Source of the DNA: Candidatus Scybalousia scybalohippi
Lineage (GTDB): Bacteria > Bacteroidota > Bacteroidia > Bacteroidales > P3
Length of the DNA stretch: 35,831 nt
Assembly: GCA_018065645.1 (NCBI GenBank)
Contig: JAGHSX010000100.1
Location: 1-35,831, forward strand
Direction: 5' to 3'
The position numbers were made by a program, and so were the translations under genes. The number at the start of each line of letters is the position of its first letter. Position 1 is the stretch's first letter. The notes below the pieces were generated by a model. The model did no database searches. It saw nothing but the letters and a program-made list of their open reading frames with translations, and was not told the DNA's origin. Of this stretch, positions 6,914-16,658 are shown in pieces.

Positions 6914-8335
6914 TTGGCTAAGTTTAAACGAGGTAGTTTAACACTTGCTCGACAGGTATTTAATACCCCTCAGTTGATCATCCAAGATGACCTGCAAGCA
7001 ATTGCACAATACTTAGTAAGTCGAGCTAACGGTGAGGTTGAGATCACACCTAAAGCTCAGGCTGTAGAGGTTAAAGAAGATTTAAGCACTCTATCAGATC
7101 AAGAACAACGAGAGAGACGTTATCGTCAGTTAGGTATCACTAATGGTGGTAAACGAGGTAACTTAGAAATTACAGGTACTCTTGTTGCTAAATCAGGTGA
7201 AATTGACGCAGACTGTATGGAGTTAACCTCTTATGAAAAGTTATTCAGTACATTCCAACAGCAAGTTAACGAAGGTATTGAGGAGCTTGTCCTCCATGTG
7301 GACAGTGGCGGGGGATCAGCCTTCACATGTTTCGAAATGGCATCGGAAGTTAAGAGCCTTGCTAATGAAAAAGGTATCAAAATTTATGCCTACATCGATG
7401 GTATGTCAGCTTCCGCAGCATACGCTTGGACTTCAATCGCAGATGAGATCATCGCAAGACCTGATGCTCAAGCAGGATCAGTTGGTGTAGTTGTACAGTT
7501 AATTAATAATTCAAAAATGTTAGAGAACATCGGTCTAACTAGAACGTTTGTTTACAACGGAGATCAGAAAATCCCATTCTTAGAGTCGGGTGAGTTTTCT
7601 CCGAAGTTCTTATCGAACATTCAAACAAAAGTAGATAAGACAGGTTTAGAGTTCAATTCATTTGTAGCTAAGAACCGAAACATGAAAGTCGAAGATGTTA
7701 TTGCAACTCAAGCAGAAGTCTTTGATGCAGAAGAAGCTTTAAAGGTTGGTTTTGTCGATAAAATTATGACGAAATCAGAGTTCTTCAATGAATACCTACC
7801 AAAAGCTAAATCTAATCAATCCACGTATTTTTTACAATCAGAGGAAAACATGTCTAAAGAAAAGTTAGATACTCCTGCTGTAGAAGAGTTGCAAGCAAAT
7901 GCAGATTTGCCAATTCAACTTAGCACAGCGTTAGAACAAAATAAAGAACTTACAACTCAGCTTGCTCAAGTTCAAGAATCGTTAACTGCTTTAGAAGGTG
8001 AGAAATCAACACTTAGTTCTCAACTACAAGAGTTAACTGAAAAGTATGAAAAACTAGAGCAAGAGAAAGTTCAACAAGAAGCTCAAGCTAAGATGCAGAA
8101 ACGTCAAGCGATGTTAGAAGAAGCACTTGGTAAAGACAATGAGAAACTTCAAGACATTTTGACTTCTACAGAAGCACTATCTGATGATGCTTTCGATATT
8201 GTTGCTCAAGGTTTTGGTGCAAGTGTTGAGAAACAACAAGCTTCACTAGAAGAAAAAGGTGGTGAAGGTAAGCACACTGAAACTCAACTTAGCTTTGCTG
8301 ACAAAGTTCAAGCTCAAATGAAAAAACTTAAATAA
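6914..8335 (+). CDS. S49-family head maturation protease fused to scaffold domain
   Basis: TTG start; VDSGGGSAF...YIDGMSASAAYAWTSIADEIIARPDAQAGSVGV is the S49/SppA core; coiled-coil C-terminal region. Confidence 0.88.
   Translation: MAKFKRGSLTLARQVFNTPQLIIQDDLQAIAQYLVSRANGEVEITPKAQAVEVKEDLSTLSDQEQRERRYRQLGITNGGKRGNLEITGTLVAKSGEIDADCMELTSYEKLFSTFQQQVNEGIEELVLHVDSGGGSAFTCFEMASEVKSLANEKGIKIYAYIDGMSASAAYAWTSIADEIIARPDAQAGSVGVVVQLINNSKMLENIGLTRTFVYNGDQKIPFLESGEFSPKFLSNIQTKVDKTGLEFNSFVAKNRNMKVEDVIATQAEVFDAEEALKVGFVDKIMTKSEFFNEYLPKAKSNQSTYFLQSEENMSKEKLDTPAVEELQANADLPIQLSTALEQNKELTTQLAQVQESLTALEGEKSTLSSQLQELTEKYEKLEQEKVQQEAQAKMQKRQAMLEEALGKDNEKLQDILTSTEALSDDAFDIVAQGFGASVEKQQASLEEKGGEGKHTETQLSFADKVQAQMKKLK
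7850..8335 (+). CDS. candidate internal-start scaffold protein, in frame within the protease gene
   Basis: In-frame ATG (MSKEKLDTPAVEE...) preceded by CAGAGGAAAAC; product is the coiled-coil region only. Confidence 0.6.
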   Translation: MSKEKLDTPAVEELQANADLPIQLSTALEQNKELTTQLAQVQESLTALEGEKSTLSSQLQELTEKYEKLEQEKVQQEAQAKMQKRQAMLEEALGKDNEKLQDILTSTEALSDDAFDIVAQGFGASVEKQQASLEEKGGEGKHTETQLSFADKVQAQMKKLK

Positions 8336-8347
8336 GGAATTAAAATA

Positions 8348-8842
8348 ATGGCTGTTATTACAAATTTAGATTTTAACCAAATCGTACCATCTGATGTTTT
8401 CGGTTGGGAAGTTAATACCGATGTTGGTTATGGTCGTGAGAATGTAAACCTAACTTTGGCATCAGGTAAAGTTGCCCGTGTGGGTACTGTTGTAGTTGTT
8501 GACTATGTAGCTAAAACTGCTCGTCTTGCTACTGCTGCTGACGTAGCTGACTTAGCAACTGCTGAAGCTCTAGACCTTGCTGTGTTCGTTGGTAAAGACC
8601 TACCTACAGATGGTAGTAACTTTGATCGTCTTTCTGCTACTGGTGCTGAACAAGATGGTACTCCATTCGTAACTGTTATCACTCGTGGTGATGGTCGTGG
8701 TGTCCTCCGTAAAGGCTACTTAGACTTTGATGGTACTGCTTATTACGACTTAGGGGCTGCTGCACAGAAAGCTGTTGAAGCTGTATTCACCACCAAGAAT
8801 CGTTTTAAAGTTCTTGAACAACAAAAACCTGACTTAACTTAA
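8348..8842 (+). CDS. putative head decoration protein
   Basis: Small protein between the protease/scaffold and capsid genes; ASGKVARVGTVVVVDYVAKTARLATAADV pattern. Confidence 0.65.
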   Translation: MAVITNLDFNQIVPSDVFGWEVNTDVGYGRENVNLTLASGKVARVGTVVVVDYVAKTARLATAADVADLATAEALDLAVFVGKDLPTDGSNFDRLSATGAEQDGTPFVTVITRGDGRGVLRKGYLDFDGTAYYDLGAAAQKAVEAVFTTKNRFKVLEQQKPDLT

Positions 8843-8880
8843 TAGTCAATTCATAAACAAATAAAAGGAAAAATTTAAAT

Positions 8881-9960
8881 ATGTCAACTATTAAGAATCC
8901 TGTTTTTAACGGTGCTTTAATTGATCTTGGTGCTACAATCGAAGAATACAACCCAACTTACGGTCGTATCGCTGAAAGTGGTTTGTTCGAAGAACAAGGT
9001 ATTAACACTACCACTCATATGTATCAAATCGAGAAACAACCTAACACTCGTATGACTAAATTGACTTCTCGTACAGGTCGTGAGTCTATGAGTGTGATTA
9101 AAGGGAAGCGTAAAGCTGTTAACCTTTCTTCTGTCACTGTAAAAGAAGATGGTGGTGTTCACGTTGAAGACTTACAAAACGTTCTTCAATCTTGGGACTT
9201 AGAGCAAGAAGAAGGTTTCGCTGAAGCAGTTGCTAAAGAAGCTCGTCGTCTAGCTGATGTTGGTGCAGCCAACTTAGAGTATATCGCTTTCACAGCAACT
9301 CAAGGTATTGTTCGTGACCCGTACAATGGTGATGCTGCTATTGACCAATTCGTTAACACTGGTACAGTTCGCTCTACAGCAACTATCGATGCTAACCCTG
9401 CAACTCAGAACCTACTTTCTGACCTTAATGCTCTTCGTAACCAAGTGTCTACACTTAATGGTTTCAATGGTAACTTTGGTGAGATTGAGGTTGTTGTTAG
9501 TGATGCAGACTTTACAGCGATTACTTCACACCCTGACTTGATCTCTCGCTTCCAACTTGCGTTACAAGGTACAGGTGGTTTGTACTTAGGTAATGAAATC
9601 CTTAACGGTAATGTTGGTATCAAACAAAAATCTCGTTATGGTTGGGCGCAAGAGTTCCGCTTCGAGAATATTGTATTCCGTACTTACCCACAGAAGTTCT
9701 ATCGTCATGATGGTGAAGTTGTTGAACCTACAGTACAAGGTAAAGCTTGGACAATCGTACATGGTGCGACAGGTTTATATGAAGCTAAGTTCTGCCCTGC
9801 TCCGTATGTTTCTCAACTACGTCAGAAAGGTCAAAAATGGTTTGCTCGTTCAACTGGTATCAAAAATGACACTCATTTAGATATCACTATTGAATCGCAC
9901 AACATGTACTTCATGACTCGTCCTGAGATGTCAATCGATATTACAATCACTACTGCCTAA
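8881..9960 (+). CDS. major capsid protein
   Basis: 359 aa, syntenic position, lambda gpE-like composition, followed by a hairpin terminator. Confidence 0.85.
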   Translation: MSTIKNPVFNGALIDLGATIEEYNPTYGRIAESGLFEEQGINTTTHMYQIEKQPNTRMTKLTSRTGRESMSVIKGKRKAVNLSSVTVKEDGGVHVEDLQNVLQSWDLEQEEGFAEAVAKEARRLADVGAANLEYIAFTATQGIVRDPYNGDAAIDQFVNTGTVRSTATIDANPATQNLLSDLNALRNQVSTLNGFNGNFGEIEVVVSDADFTAITSHPDLISRFQLALQGTGGLYLGNEILNGNVGIKQKSRYGWAQEFRFENIVFRTYPQKFYRHDGEVVEPTVQGKAWTIVHGATGLYEAKFCPAPYVSQLRQKGQKWFARSTGIKNDTHLDITIESHNMYFMTRPEMSIDITITTA

Positions 9961-9967
9961 GTAGTTC

Positions 9968-10002
9968 GTATGTTTGGTCTGTTCGTAGACCTTTCATACT
10001 TT
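9968..10002 (+). terminator. hairpin after the capsid gene
   Basis: GTATG-ttt-GGTCT-gttcgt-AGACC-ttt-CATAC-TTT. Confidence 0.55.
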
Positions 10003-10053
10003 AAGGATTTACACGTTTTAGATTCTTAAACTATGAAATAATAAGGAACTTAT

Positions 10054-10542
10054 ATGAGAGAAGATTTAGACCCGATCAATAATCCAATTGATGCTTTAAG
10101 ATTAGAGTTTGGTGATGTAGATGAGTTTGATGAATTTCTCTCTGATCAAAGTTATCAGTACTTTATTAACACTTACGGTAATTCACCTAGAAAATTAAGA
10201 ACGACAATTGGTAATGCAATCTTAGCTAACCTAGCAATCAACGGATTTAGACAGCGTGTAGGTCAAGAGGATGCTTACTTAGGTGAGAGATTCAATAACT
10301 ACATGAAGTGGTTGAAAGGTAAACTCACCAACCCCATGCTTTCAGGTAATATGCCGAATGTTTATGTTGGTGGTGTTGTTCGAGAGACTGTAGCTGAGTA
10401 TGAACTTCGTAGAGAATTGATTCACTCAACATTCTACTTAGGTCAATCTTCAGGTATTCCTAATTGGAAGTCTTATAGAGAGTATTACCCTGATCACACT
10501 AGAGAGCAAGAAGAAAGAACAGAATACTTCGTTGAGAGGTAA
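10054..10542 (+). CDS. putative head-tail connector/adaptor
   Basis: Position after the capsid gene; 162 aa. Confidence 0.5.
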   Translation: MREDLDPINNPIDALRLEFGDVDEFDEFLSDQSYQYFINTYGNSPRKLRTTIGNAILANLAINGFRQRVGQEDAYLGERFNNYMKWLKGKLTNPMLSGNMPNVYVGGVVRETVAEYELRRELIHSTFYLGQSSGIPNWKSYREYYPDHTREQEERTEYFVER

Positions 10543-10544
10543 TT

Positions 10545-11111
10545 ATGGCTAGATACCAAAAGAAGAATCAAGCTGTAAGTATGGATTTTAAAGCAGACCT
10601 TGATATAACAATGCTTAATAATATTGCTAAAGCTTGTAAGCAAGCACACACAAAACACATTAGGTTTGGTTGGATTAACGGTAAGAAGTATCGAGATAAG
10701 AAGAATAAGAGTTTATACATTGCTCAAGTAGCGCGTTGGAATGAGTTCGGTACGGCTTCTAATGGTTTACCTTTATTCAAAGGTGGTAATGGTGGTATGC
10801 CTCCAAGACCCTCCTTAACTTACACTAGGTTAGCTGTAGAACAATCCTTAACACCTTATATTAAAGAGTACTTCCTTTCAGCCTTAAATGGTCAATACGA
10901 CTCCTCTAAGTTGAGTGCGATGAATACTCATATTAAGAAGTCATTCTCAGATGTAATCATGAATCAAGGTTTTGCTAATTTAAAACCAACAACAATCAAA
11001 CTTAAAGGTCACGACTTCATCTTAGACGGTATCTCAGGGATGCTACTTCACAGTTTTGAATCTAAAACATTCAGTACAAATCATAATAAAATTAGGGATG
11101 GTGCTACATGA
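10545..11111 (+). CDS. putative neck / tail completion protein
   Basis: VARWNEFGT...MPPRPSL resembles HK97-gp10-like/minor structural proteins. Confidence 0.5.
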   Translation: MARYQKKNQAVSMDFKADLDITMLNNIAKACKQAHTKHIRFGWINGKKYRDKKNKSLYIAQVARWNEFGTASNGLPLFKGGNGGMPPRPSLTYTRLAVEQSLTPYIKEYFLSALNGQYDSSKLSAMNTHIKKSFSDVIMNQGFANLKPTTIKLKGHDFILDGISGMLLHSFESKTFSTNHNKIRDGAT

Positions 11112-11518
11112 GTATTACGAACTTAGGGAAGAAAGTTTACACTGTTCTTAGAGATGTTGATGATGAGCAATCAGGAGAATGGGTTGATGGTGAATGGATT
11201 CCTGCAACAAAGAAAGAAATAAAGATTAAAGCAAATATTCAACCTGCTTTCAGCTTCAATCAAACAAGATTACTTCCTGAAGGTGACAGAGATAAAGAAG
11301 CTATTTGGGGTTCTAGTAATCAATGGGTTTATACTTCAAGAAGTGGAGCTAGAAACTTAGAACCTGATGTTATCGTTTATAACGGTACACTTTGGGAAGT
11401 CAAAGCAACAATGCCTTATTTAAACTTTGGTAAGCATGTTGAGTTTGTAGCAATTAAAATTAAAGATCAAATAAGACCTAGAACAGAAGGAGATGCTAGA
11501 GATGCTCTACGAGAGTAA
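11108..11518 (+). CDS. putative head-tail joining protein
   Basis: 136 aa, overlaps its neighbours, neck module position. Confidence 0.5.
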   Translation: MSITNLGKKVYTVLRDVDDEQSGEWVDGEWIPATKKEIKIKANIQPAFSFNQTRLLPEGDRDKEAIWGSSNQWVYTSRSGARNLEPDVIVYNGTLWEVKATMPYLNFGKHVEFVAIKIKDQIRPRTEGDARDALRE

Positions 11519-12026
11519 AATAATTGAAGCATTGAATCGATTAAACTTAGGTTTTAAGTATGTACTATCAGACAGAAATGGTGTTGAACCTGAAGCTCCT
11601 TATGTTTTAGTTTCAGTTTTAGCTCCAAGAGATATTGGTTCAGCAAACAAGAACATATCTTCAAAAACAAACATTGAATCAATTTCAAAACCTGTCCAAT
11701 TCTTATGTAGGTTGACACTTCATGCTTTATCTACAGACATTAAACAAGAAGATTTTGAGAGTTTAAGGATTGGTATTGCTGAATCAGATACATACTTATC
11801 AAGCTTCTCTCAAAGTGGTTTAGGTGTTCTTAGTGTTGGTGATGCGATGTATTCAAGCACACCTGTTGACACAGTGATGTATAAGAGATCAATCTTCGAT
11901 ATTCAAATACTAACAACACGTTTAGAAGATTTCTCAGTTAACACAATCTCTGAAGTGGATATGATAGGGAAGTTAACTAATAAAGATGAAACGGAAACAG
12001 AAATTCAAGTTGAGGTAGAATTATAA
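11493..12026 (+). CDS. putative neck/tail terminator protein
   Basis: APYVLVSVLAPRDIG...FLCRLTLHALS pattern; position directly before tail genes. Confidence 0.55.
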   Translation: MLEMLYESKIIEALNRLNLGFKYVLSDRNGVEPEAPYVLVSVLAPRDIGSANKNISSKTNIESISKPVQFLCRLTLHALSTDIKQEDFESLRIGIAESDTYLSSFSQSGLGVLSVGDAMYSSTPVDTVMYKRSIFDIQILTTRLEDFSVNTISEVDMIGKLTNKDETETEIQVEVEL

Positions 12027-13132
12027 TGGCAGAAATTAATGTAGCACAGCTCCCCGTAACACCTTCTGCTGAGTTTACCTCAAATGACTATTTCTTAATT
12101 GTTAATGATGGTAAAGCTCAGCAACTAGGTCGTGGTGTTCTTCAGCAGTGGATTCAAAACACTATGCGTGGAGAGAAAGGTGAGCAAGGTGTGGCAGGAA
12201 CTAATGGGGTAGATGGTAAGAATGGTATTAATGGTGTTTCAGCACAACACTCTTGGAATGGTACGATTTTAACAATCACGTCTGCTTCAGGAACATCTTC
12301 TGCTGATTTAAAAGGTCAAGATGGTGTTGATGGTAGTAACGGTACTAGTGGTTGGTCTCCCACTCTAGCTGTTGTTGAAGATGGTGATCGTAGAGTTCAT
12401 CAAGTAACAGGTTGGGTTGGTGGTACAGGTGTTACTCCTGAGATTGGTCAATACTTAAGTCAATCAGGTTTAGTTTCTGATATCAATCAAGCGACAGATG
12501 TTCGTGGTGAGCAGGGTGTTCAAGGTATTCAAGGTGTACAAGGAGAGCAAGGTGAAAAAGGTCAAGATGGTACTAATGGTGTAGATGGTAAATCCATAAC
12601 CACACTGACTTACAATCCTGATAACAGTATTAATATTGTTTACTCTGACAGTACTGAGGTTGATTCAAACGCTCCAAACCAATTGACAGGTTGGGCTAGT
12701 TATAAAGATTCCGCTTACACTCAAACAAACCCTTTAATTATTTCTGCTAATGGTGATGTTGTTTTACCAAATAATGCGACAACTAATGTCGTTAACTATC
12801 CCTATGGTGTTGATAGTTTTTACAATGCAACAAATCAAAAATACTTACTTCAAGATACAGCAGGTTATTACTCTGTAAGAATCAAGTTTAAAGTTTTAGC
12901 TTCTGATACCCCTGATTTTCTAAATGTTACTTTCAGTAAGGATACTACAGACACTCCTTATTCTGAAGACTTCCCACTTCGAGGAGATAATAAGATTCAA
13001 GAGATTAATGTATCGACTGTTATTTATGGTGACTCAACATTAGCTTCAAATGGAATGACAATTAGATTAAAAACAAACACAAGAGCTGTAAGTATTTTCG
13101 GTATTGAGTCTATTATCGCTAAGTTGATTTAG
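12026..13132 (+). CDS. collagen-like structural protein (appendage)
   Basis: Gly-X-Y tracts GEKGEQGVAGTNGVDGKNGING and RGEQGVQGIQGVQGEQGEKGQDGTNGVDGK. Confidence 0.75.
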   Translation: MAEINVAQLPVTPSAEFTSNDYFLIVNDGKAQQLGRGVLQQWIQNTMRGEKGEQGVAGTNGVDGKNGINGVSAQHSWNGTILTITSASGTSSADLKGQDGVDGSNGTSGWSPTLAVVEDGDRRVHQVTGWVGGTGVTPEIGQYLSQSGLVSDINQATDVRGEQGVQGIQGVQGEQGEKGQDGTNGVDGKSITTLTYNPDNSINIVYSDSTEVDSNAPNQLTGWASYKDSAYTQTNPLIISANGDVVLPNNATTNVVNYPYGVDSFYNATNQKYLLQDTAGYYSVRIKFKVLASDTPDFLNVTFSKDTTDTPYSEDFPLRGDNKIQEINVSTVIYGDSTLASNGMTIRLKTNTRAVSIFGIESIIAKLI

Positions 13133-13140
13133 GAGGTTGT

Positions 13141-14430
13141 ATGCAACAGATTGATTACAACCCAGTAAAAGTACAGATTAATATCGAACAAACATCGTCT
13201 TTAGTTAACTCTGCATTCAGAACCGTTGCTTTCTTTTATGAAGATAATGGCTTAGACACACCTGACGAATTAAGAGTTTTTGAATTATCCGACTTACCGA
13301 AAAACAACTTTATGTATGCCTCTAAAGCTTATAACTTTACAAGAAGTGTCATGCGTCAAAACAAGAGTGTTCAAGTTATTCTTCGAAAGAAACGGATTGG
13401 TGAAACTTACTCAGAAGCCTATAGTAGGTTAAGTAATGAAGGTTATTACTTTGTTGTTATTGAGAGTAAAGATTTAGTTGATGTGCTAGAGTTTAATAAT
13501 CATATTCAAGCAGAACTAAAGCTTCAATACTTTTCATCAGACAGAGACGATTCATTGTTTGTTGCAGGAAGAAAGATTGTTTATTACTTCCAACCAACAT
13601 TTGATAGTTCAATCCTGTATGACAGTAGAAACCTTATTGAGTTAGATTCAGGTTTTACAATATCAACAACTTCAAATAACTATTTCTCCTCAACAGGGAT
13701 TAATGAGTATTGGAGGTTTGATAATCTAAAAACAATTGAGGATGCTAAAGGACTATATTCAAATGATGAATCAGAAACTCTTGAGTATGATGAAAATAGT
13801 ATAGGTTTAGCAAAAGAACCTCAATACGACTTTAAAGATACTCAGTACGATCCTGAAGGGGCTTTCAGAGTTTTGATGGATAATGAAGATCAATTACTTT
13901 TAGAATACCAAGATATCACTGAACAACAAGCCTCAACCGTATCTCCTAAATATCCTGAAGGTTCTTGGATTGGTAGATGTGGTGGAATATTCCCTAGTCG
14001 TACACAATGGTTGTTTAAGACTTTAGTAGATGTTGAATACTTCGATCTAAAAGAGATTCCCTTCTTCTCAAATACTTCTGTAATTATTAAAGGTAATAAA
14101 GTTACCGTTGGTACAGGAACAACAGGACAAGGTTATCCGATTGATCAGCAAATCAGCTTAGATTGGTTGAAGTGGGCTATTGAGAGAAACTGTTGGAATC
14201 TTCTTAAAACAGAAGAAAAGGTTAATGCTACAAATAATGGTTTACTAAGATTTGAGCAAAGGTTGAAAGAAGTTTTAGATGAAGCAGTTTATCAAACATT
14301 ATTCTCAAACTATCAAATTACAGAAAAGAAATTAGACAGAAAGAACAACAAAGTGAGCTTTAAATTCACAGCGAATCTTCTTCACTCGATACTTGGTGTC
14401 AACAAAGTTGAAGGTTATATTTATCAATAA
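13141..14430 (+). CDS. tail sheath-like protein (paralog 1)
   Basis: C-terminal half follows the same pattern as the next ORF: LDWLKWAIERNCWNLLKTEEKV..NNGLLRFEQRLKEVLDEAVYQTLFSNYQI. Confidence 0.65.
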   Translation: MQQIDYNPVKVQINIEQTSSLVNSAFRTVAFFYEDNGLDTPDELRVFELSDLPKNNFMYASKAYNFTRSVMRQNKSVQVILRKKRIGETYSEAYSRLSNEGYYFVVIESKDLVDVLEFNNHIQAELKLQYFSSDRDDSLFVAGRKIVYYFQPTFDSSILYDSRNLIELDSGFTISTTSNNYFSSTGINEYWRFDNLKTIEDAKGLYSNDESETLEYDENSIGLAKEPQYDFKDTQYDPEGAFRVLMDNEDQLLLEYQDITEQQASTVSPKYPEGSWIGRCGGIFPSRTQWLFKTLVDVEYFDLKEIPFFSNTSVIIKGNKVTVGTGTTGQGYPIDQQISLDWLKWAIERNCWNLLKTEEKVNATNNGLLRFEQRLKEVLDEAVYQTLFSNYQITEKKLDRKNNKVSFKFTANLLHSILGVNKVEGYIYQ

Positions 14431-14444
14431 AAAGGAAAAAATAG

Positions 14445-15488
14445 ATGAAAATCGAATCAATTGTAAAAGTTGATATCACAAGAGAGACATCTTCTAAAAC
14501 AATTCGAGATTTGCAAACGATTGCAGTTTTATCTGTCCATGAGCGTTTTGCAGAAGATTATCGAATTTACGAAGATACAAATTCAATGCTTGAAGATGAT
14601 TTTGAAGTAACAGACTTTGCTTACATCGCAGCTCAACGGATCTTCGCTCAAGACCCAAGACCTAAGTCAATTGTTGTCGGTAAGATCGTTGCTGATGATC
14701 CTCAGAATGTAGATTATGTTACAGCAACCAATGATCTTCTTGGAGCTACTTCAGAATGGTTCTTCTTAATCACTGATGCTAAAACAGATGCTCAGAAGGA
14801 AGCTTTAGCTGACTTCATTGAAACACAAGATTTGATTTATATCACTTCAAGTTCAGATGAAGCAACAGTTACAACAGCAACCACAGATTTGGCTTCTAAG
14901 TTGTCTGAGAAAGGCTTAAACCACACCCTAGTACTTTACTACGATGATGCTAATGTTGTAGCTCCTGAAGCTGCTTACGCAGGTCGTCATGCTTCAGCAA
15001 CTATTGGTTCAAACCTTTGGGGTTACAAAACTATTGTTGGTTTAACCGCTAACAAATTAACCTCTACTCAGATTACGAACTTACGAGCTAAGAACGTACA
15101 GTTCTACACTAAGGTTGGTGCTGACTCTGTTGTAGCAGGTAGCATGAACATGGTGGGTGGTGAGAAGATTCATGTAATGCTTGGAGCTATTTGGTTAAAG
15201 GTGCGTATCGCTGAACGTTATTGGAATCTACTGTATACCAATGAACGAATCCTCTATACGAATGCAGGTATTGATTTGTTTAAAGCTGAACTGTACTCAG
15301 TATTGAGTGAAGCAGTTAATAACAACATCTTAACCGATGAATCACCGTTCCAAATCATCACTCCAAATGCTTTGAACTTAACATCTCAACAACGCTCTAC
15401 AGGTGTCCTATCAGGTATCTCATTCCGAGCTAGATTAGCAGGTGCTATTATCTATGTTGATGGTGTTCAAGGTACAGTTTACGCTTAA
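14445..15488 (+). CDS. tail sheath protein (DUF3383-like, paralog 2)
   Basis: NVQFYTKVGADSVVAGSMNMVGGEKIHVMLGAIWLKVRIAERYWNLL typical of DUF3383 sheath proteins. Confidence 0.85.
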   Translation: MKIESIVKVDITRETSSKTIRDLQTIAVLSVHERFAEDYRIYEDTNSMLEDDFEVTDFAYIAAQRIFAQDPRPKSIVVGKIVADDPQNVDYVTATNDLLGATSEWFFLITDAKTDAQKEALADFIETQDLIYITSSSDEATVTTATTDLASKLSEKGLNHTLVLYYDDANVVAPEAAYAGRHASATIGSNLWGYKTIVGLTANKLTSTQITNLRAKNVQFYTKVGADSVVAGSMNMVGGEKIHVMLGAIWLKVRIAERYWNLLYTNERILYTNAGIDLFKAELYSVLSEAVNNNILTDESPFQIITPNALNLTSQQRSTGVLSGISFRARLAGAIIYVDGVQGTVYA

Positions 15489-15509
15489 TAATAAAGGATA
15501 AAATATAAA

Positions 15510-16043
15510 ATGGCAGTTAAGGGAATCGTAGGAAGTTATATTCCTTCACAAGTAACAATTGTAATCTCACACCCTAAAACGAACGTATCCTTTGTTGTTA
15601 CAGGGTTTAGTGCTGATTCAGTTGTTTCAATCGAACGTCAAGACCCTACATGGGAATCTACCGAAGGTGTAGACGGTTGGCATCAACGTACTCATCGACT
15701 TAGCAAGACATTCCGAGCAACTATCTCTTTGCTTCAAATCTCAGAATCTAATGACTACTTTAGTGGTTTAGTTTCTTACGATGAGCAAGACTTACGTGGT
15801 GGTGGTTTGTTCACTTGTACTATTACAGACAAGAGTGGTCGTTCATACGTTTACTCAGATCAAGCTTATATTGTTGATCCAACTACTGAAGAGTTCTCTC
15901 AGTCAGCAACAAACCGTGAGTGGGTGTTAGTCCTTCCATACGCAGAACACTTCATTGGTGGTAATGGTATGTTACCGCAAGAAGTAGCAGACAAGCTTAA
16001 ACAGCTTGGTGTAGAAGTTGATGAGACTTGGGTTAAAGCATAA
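15510..16043 (+). CDS. tail tube-like protein (paralog 1)
   Basis: DUF3277-like; GFSADSVVSIERQD...KTFRATISLLQISESNDYFSGL, directly after the sheath gene. Confidence 0.75.
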   Translation: MAVKGIVGSYIPSQVTIVISHPKTNVSFVVTGFSADSVVSIERQDPTWESTEGVDGWHQRTHRLSKTFRATISLLQISESNDYFSGLVSYDEQDLRGGGLFTCTITDKSGRSYVYSDQAYIVDPTTEEFSQSATNREWVLVLPYAEHFIGGNGMLPQEVADKLKQLGVEVDETWVKA

Positions 16044-16058
16044 TTAAAGAGGTTTTCA

Positions 16059-16649
16059 ATGTCAGATAAAAAGGTATTAACTTACGCACCATCGTTAGTG
16101 AAAGTCAAACTCTTTGGTTTAGCTATGGAGGGTTTTTCTCCTGATGGTGTAGCTGACATTGAGAGGCAAGAGGGTGCTACTACTTTCCGTAAAGCAATGG
16201 ATGGTAGTAGAACTGCTTTTGTAGATCGTTATGCAACCTACAGAGTTTCAGTACACTTACTTCAAACCTCACCTACAAATACATGGTTACATCAATTATA
16301 TAAGATTTATCAGAAAGCAGGTATTGAATTTAAGATGCCAATATCAATTGAAGATAAATCATCAGGTAGAGAGTTTGATACATTTTCAGCAACAGACGTT
16401 TTCTTCGATGAAGAACCATCAACAAGTTACACAGCTCAATCAGAAGTAACCACATGGACATTCATTTGTCATGATGGTAATTACAACAGAATGGGAAGTG
16501 CTGATACTTACGAAGTTGCAGAGAAATTACAACACTTATTCTCAGCTCTTAGTACAGCAGAATCACTAGGGATTAACCTAGAATCAATTAAAGATACAAC
16601 TTCACGAATGTTAGATACATTAAGTGAAACAGTCTTTTCGAAGTTTTAA
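16059..16649 (+). CDS. tail tube-like protein (paralog 2)
   Basis: GFSPDGVADIERQEG...ATYRVSVHLLQTSPTNTWLHQL parallels the preceding ORF. Confidence 0.65.
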   Translation: MSDKKVLTYAPSLVKVKLFGLAMEGFSPDGVADIERQEGATTFRKAMDGSRTAFVDRYATYRVSVHLLQTSPTNTWLHQLYKIYQKAGIEFKMPISIEDKSSGREFDTFSATDVFFDEEPSTSYTAQSEVTTWTFICHDGNYNRMGSADTYEVAEKLQHLFSALSTAESLGINLESIKDTTSRMLDTLSETVFSKF

Positions 16650-16658
16650 GGAGTTTTA

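Noticed and set aside
7233-7490. 85-aa +strand ORF inside the protease gene
   Set aside because: Alternate frame of the S49 catalytic region, no SD or motif
9308-9880. Alternate-frame and antisense ORFs inside the capsid gene
   Set aside because: Overlap the clear capsid CDS, leucine-rich frame artefacts without motifs
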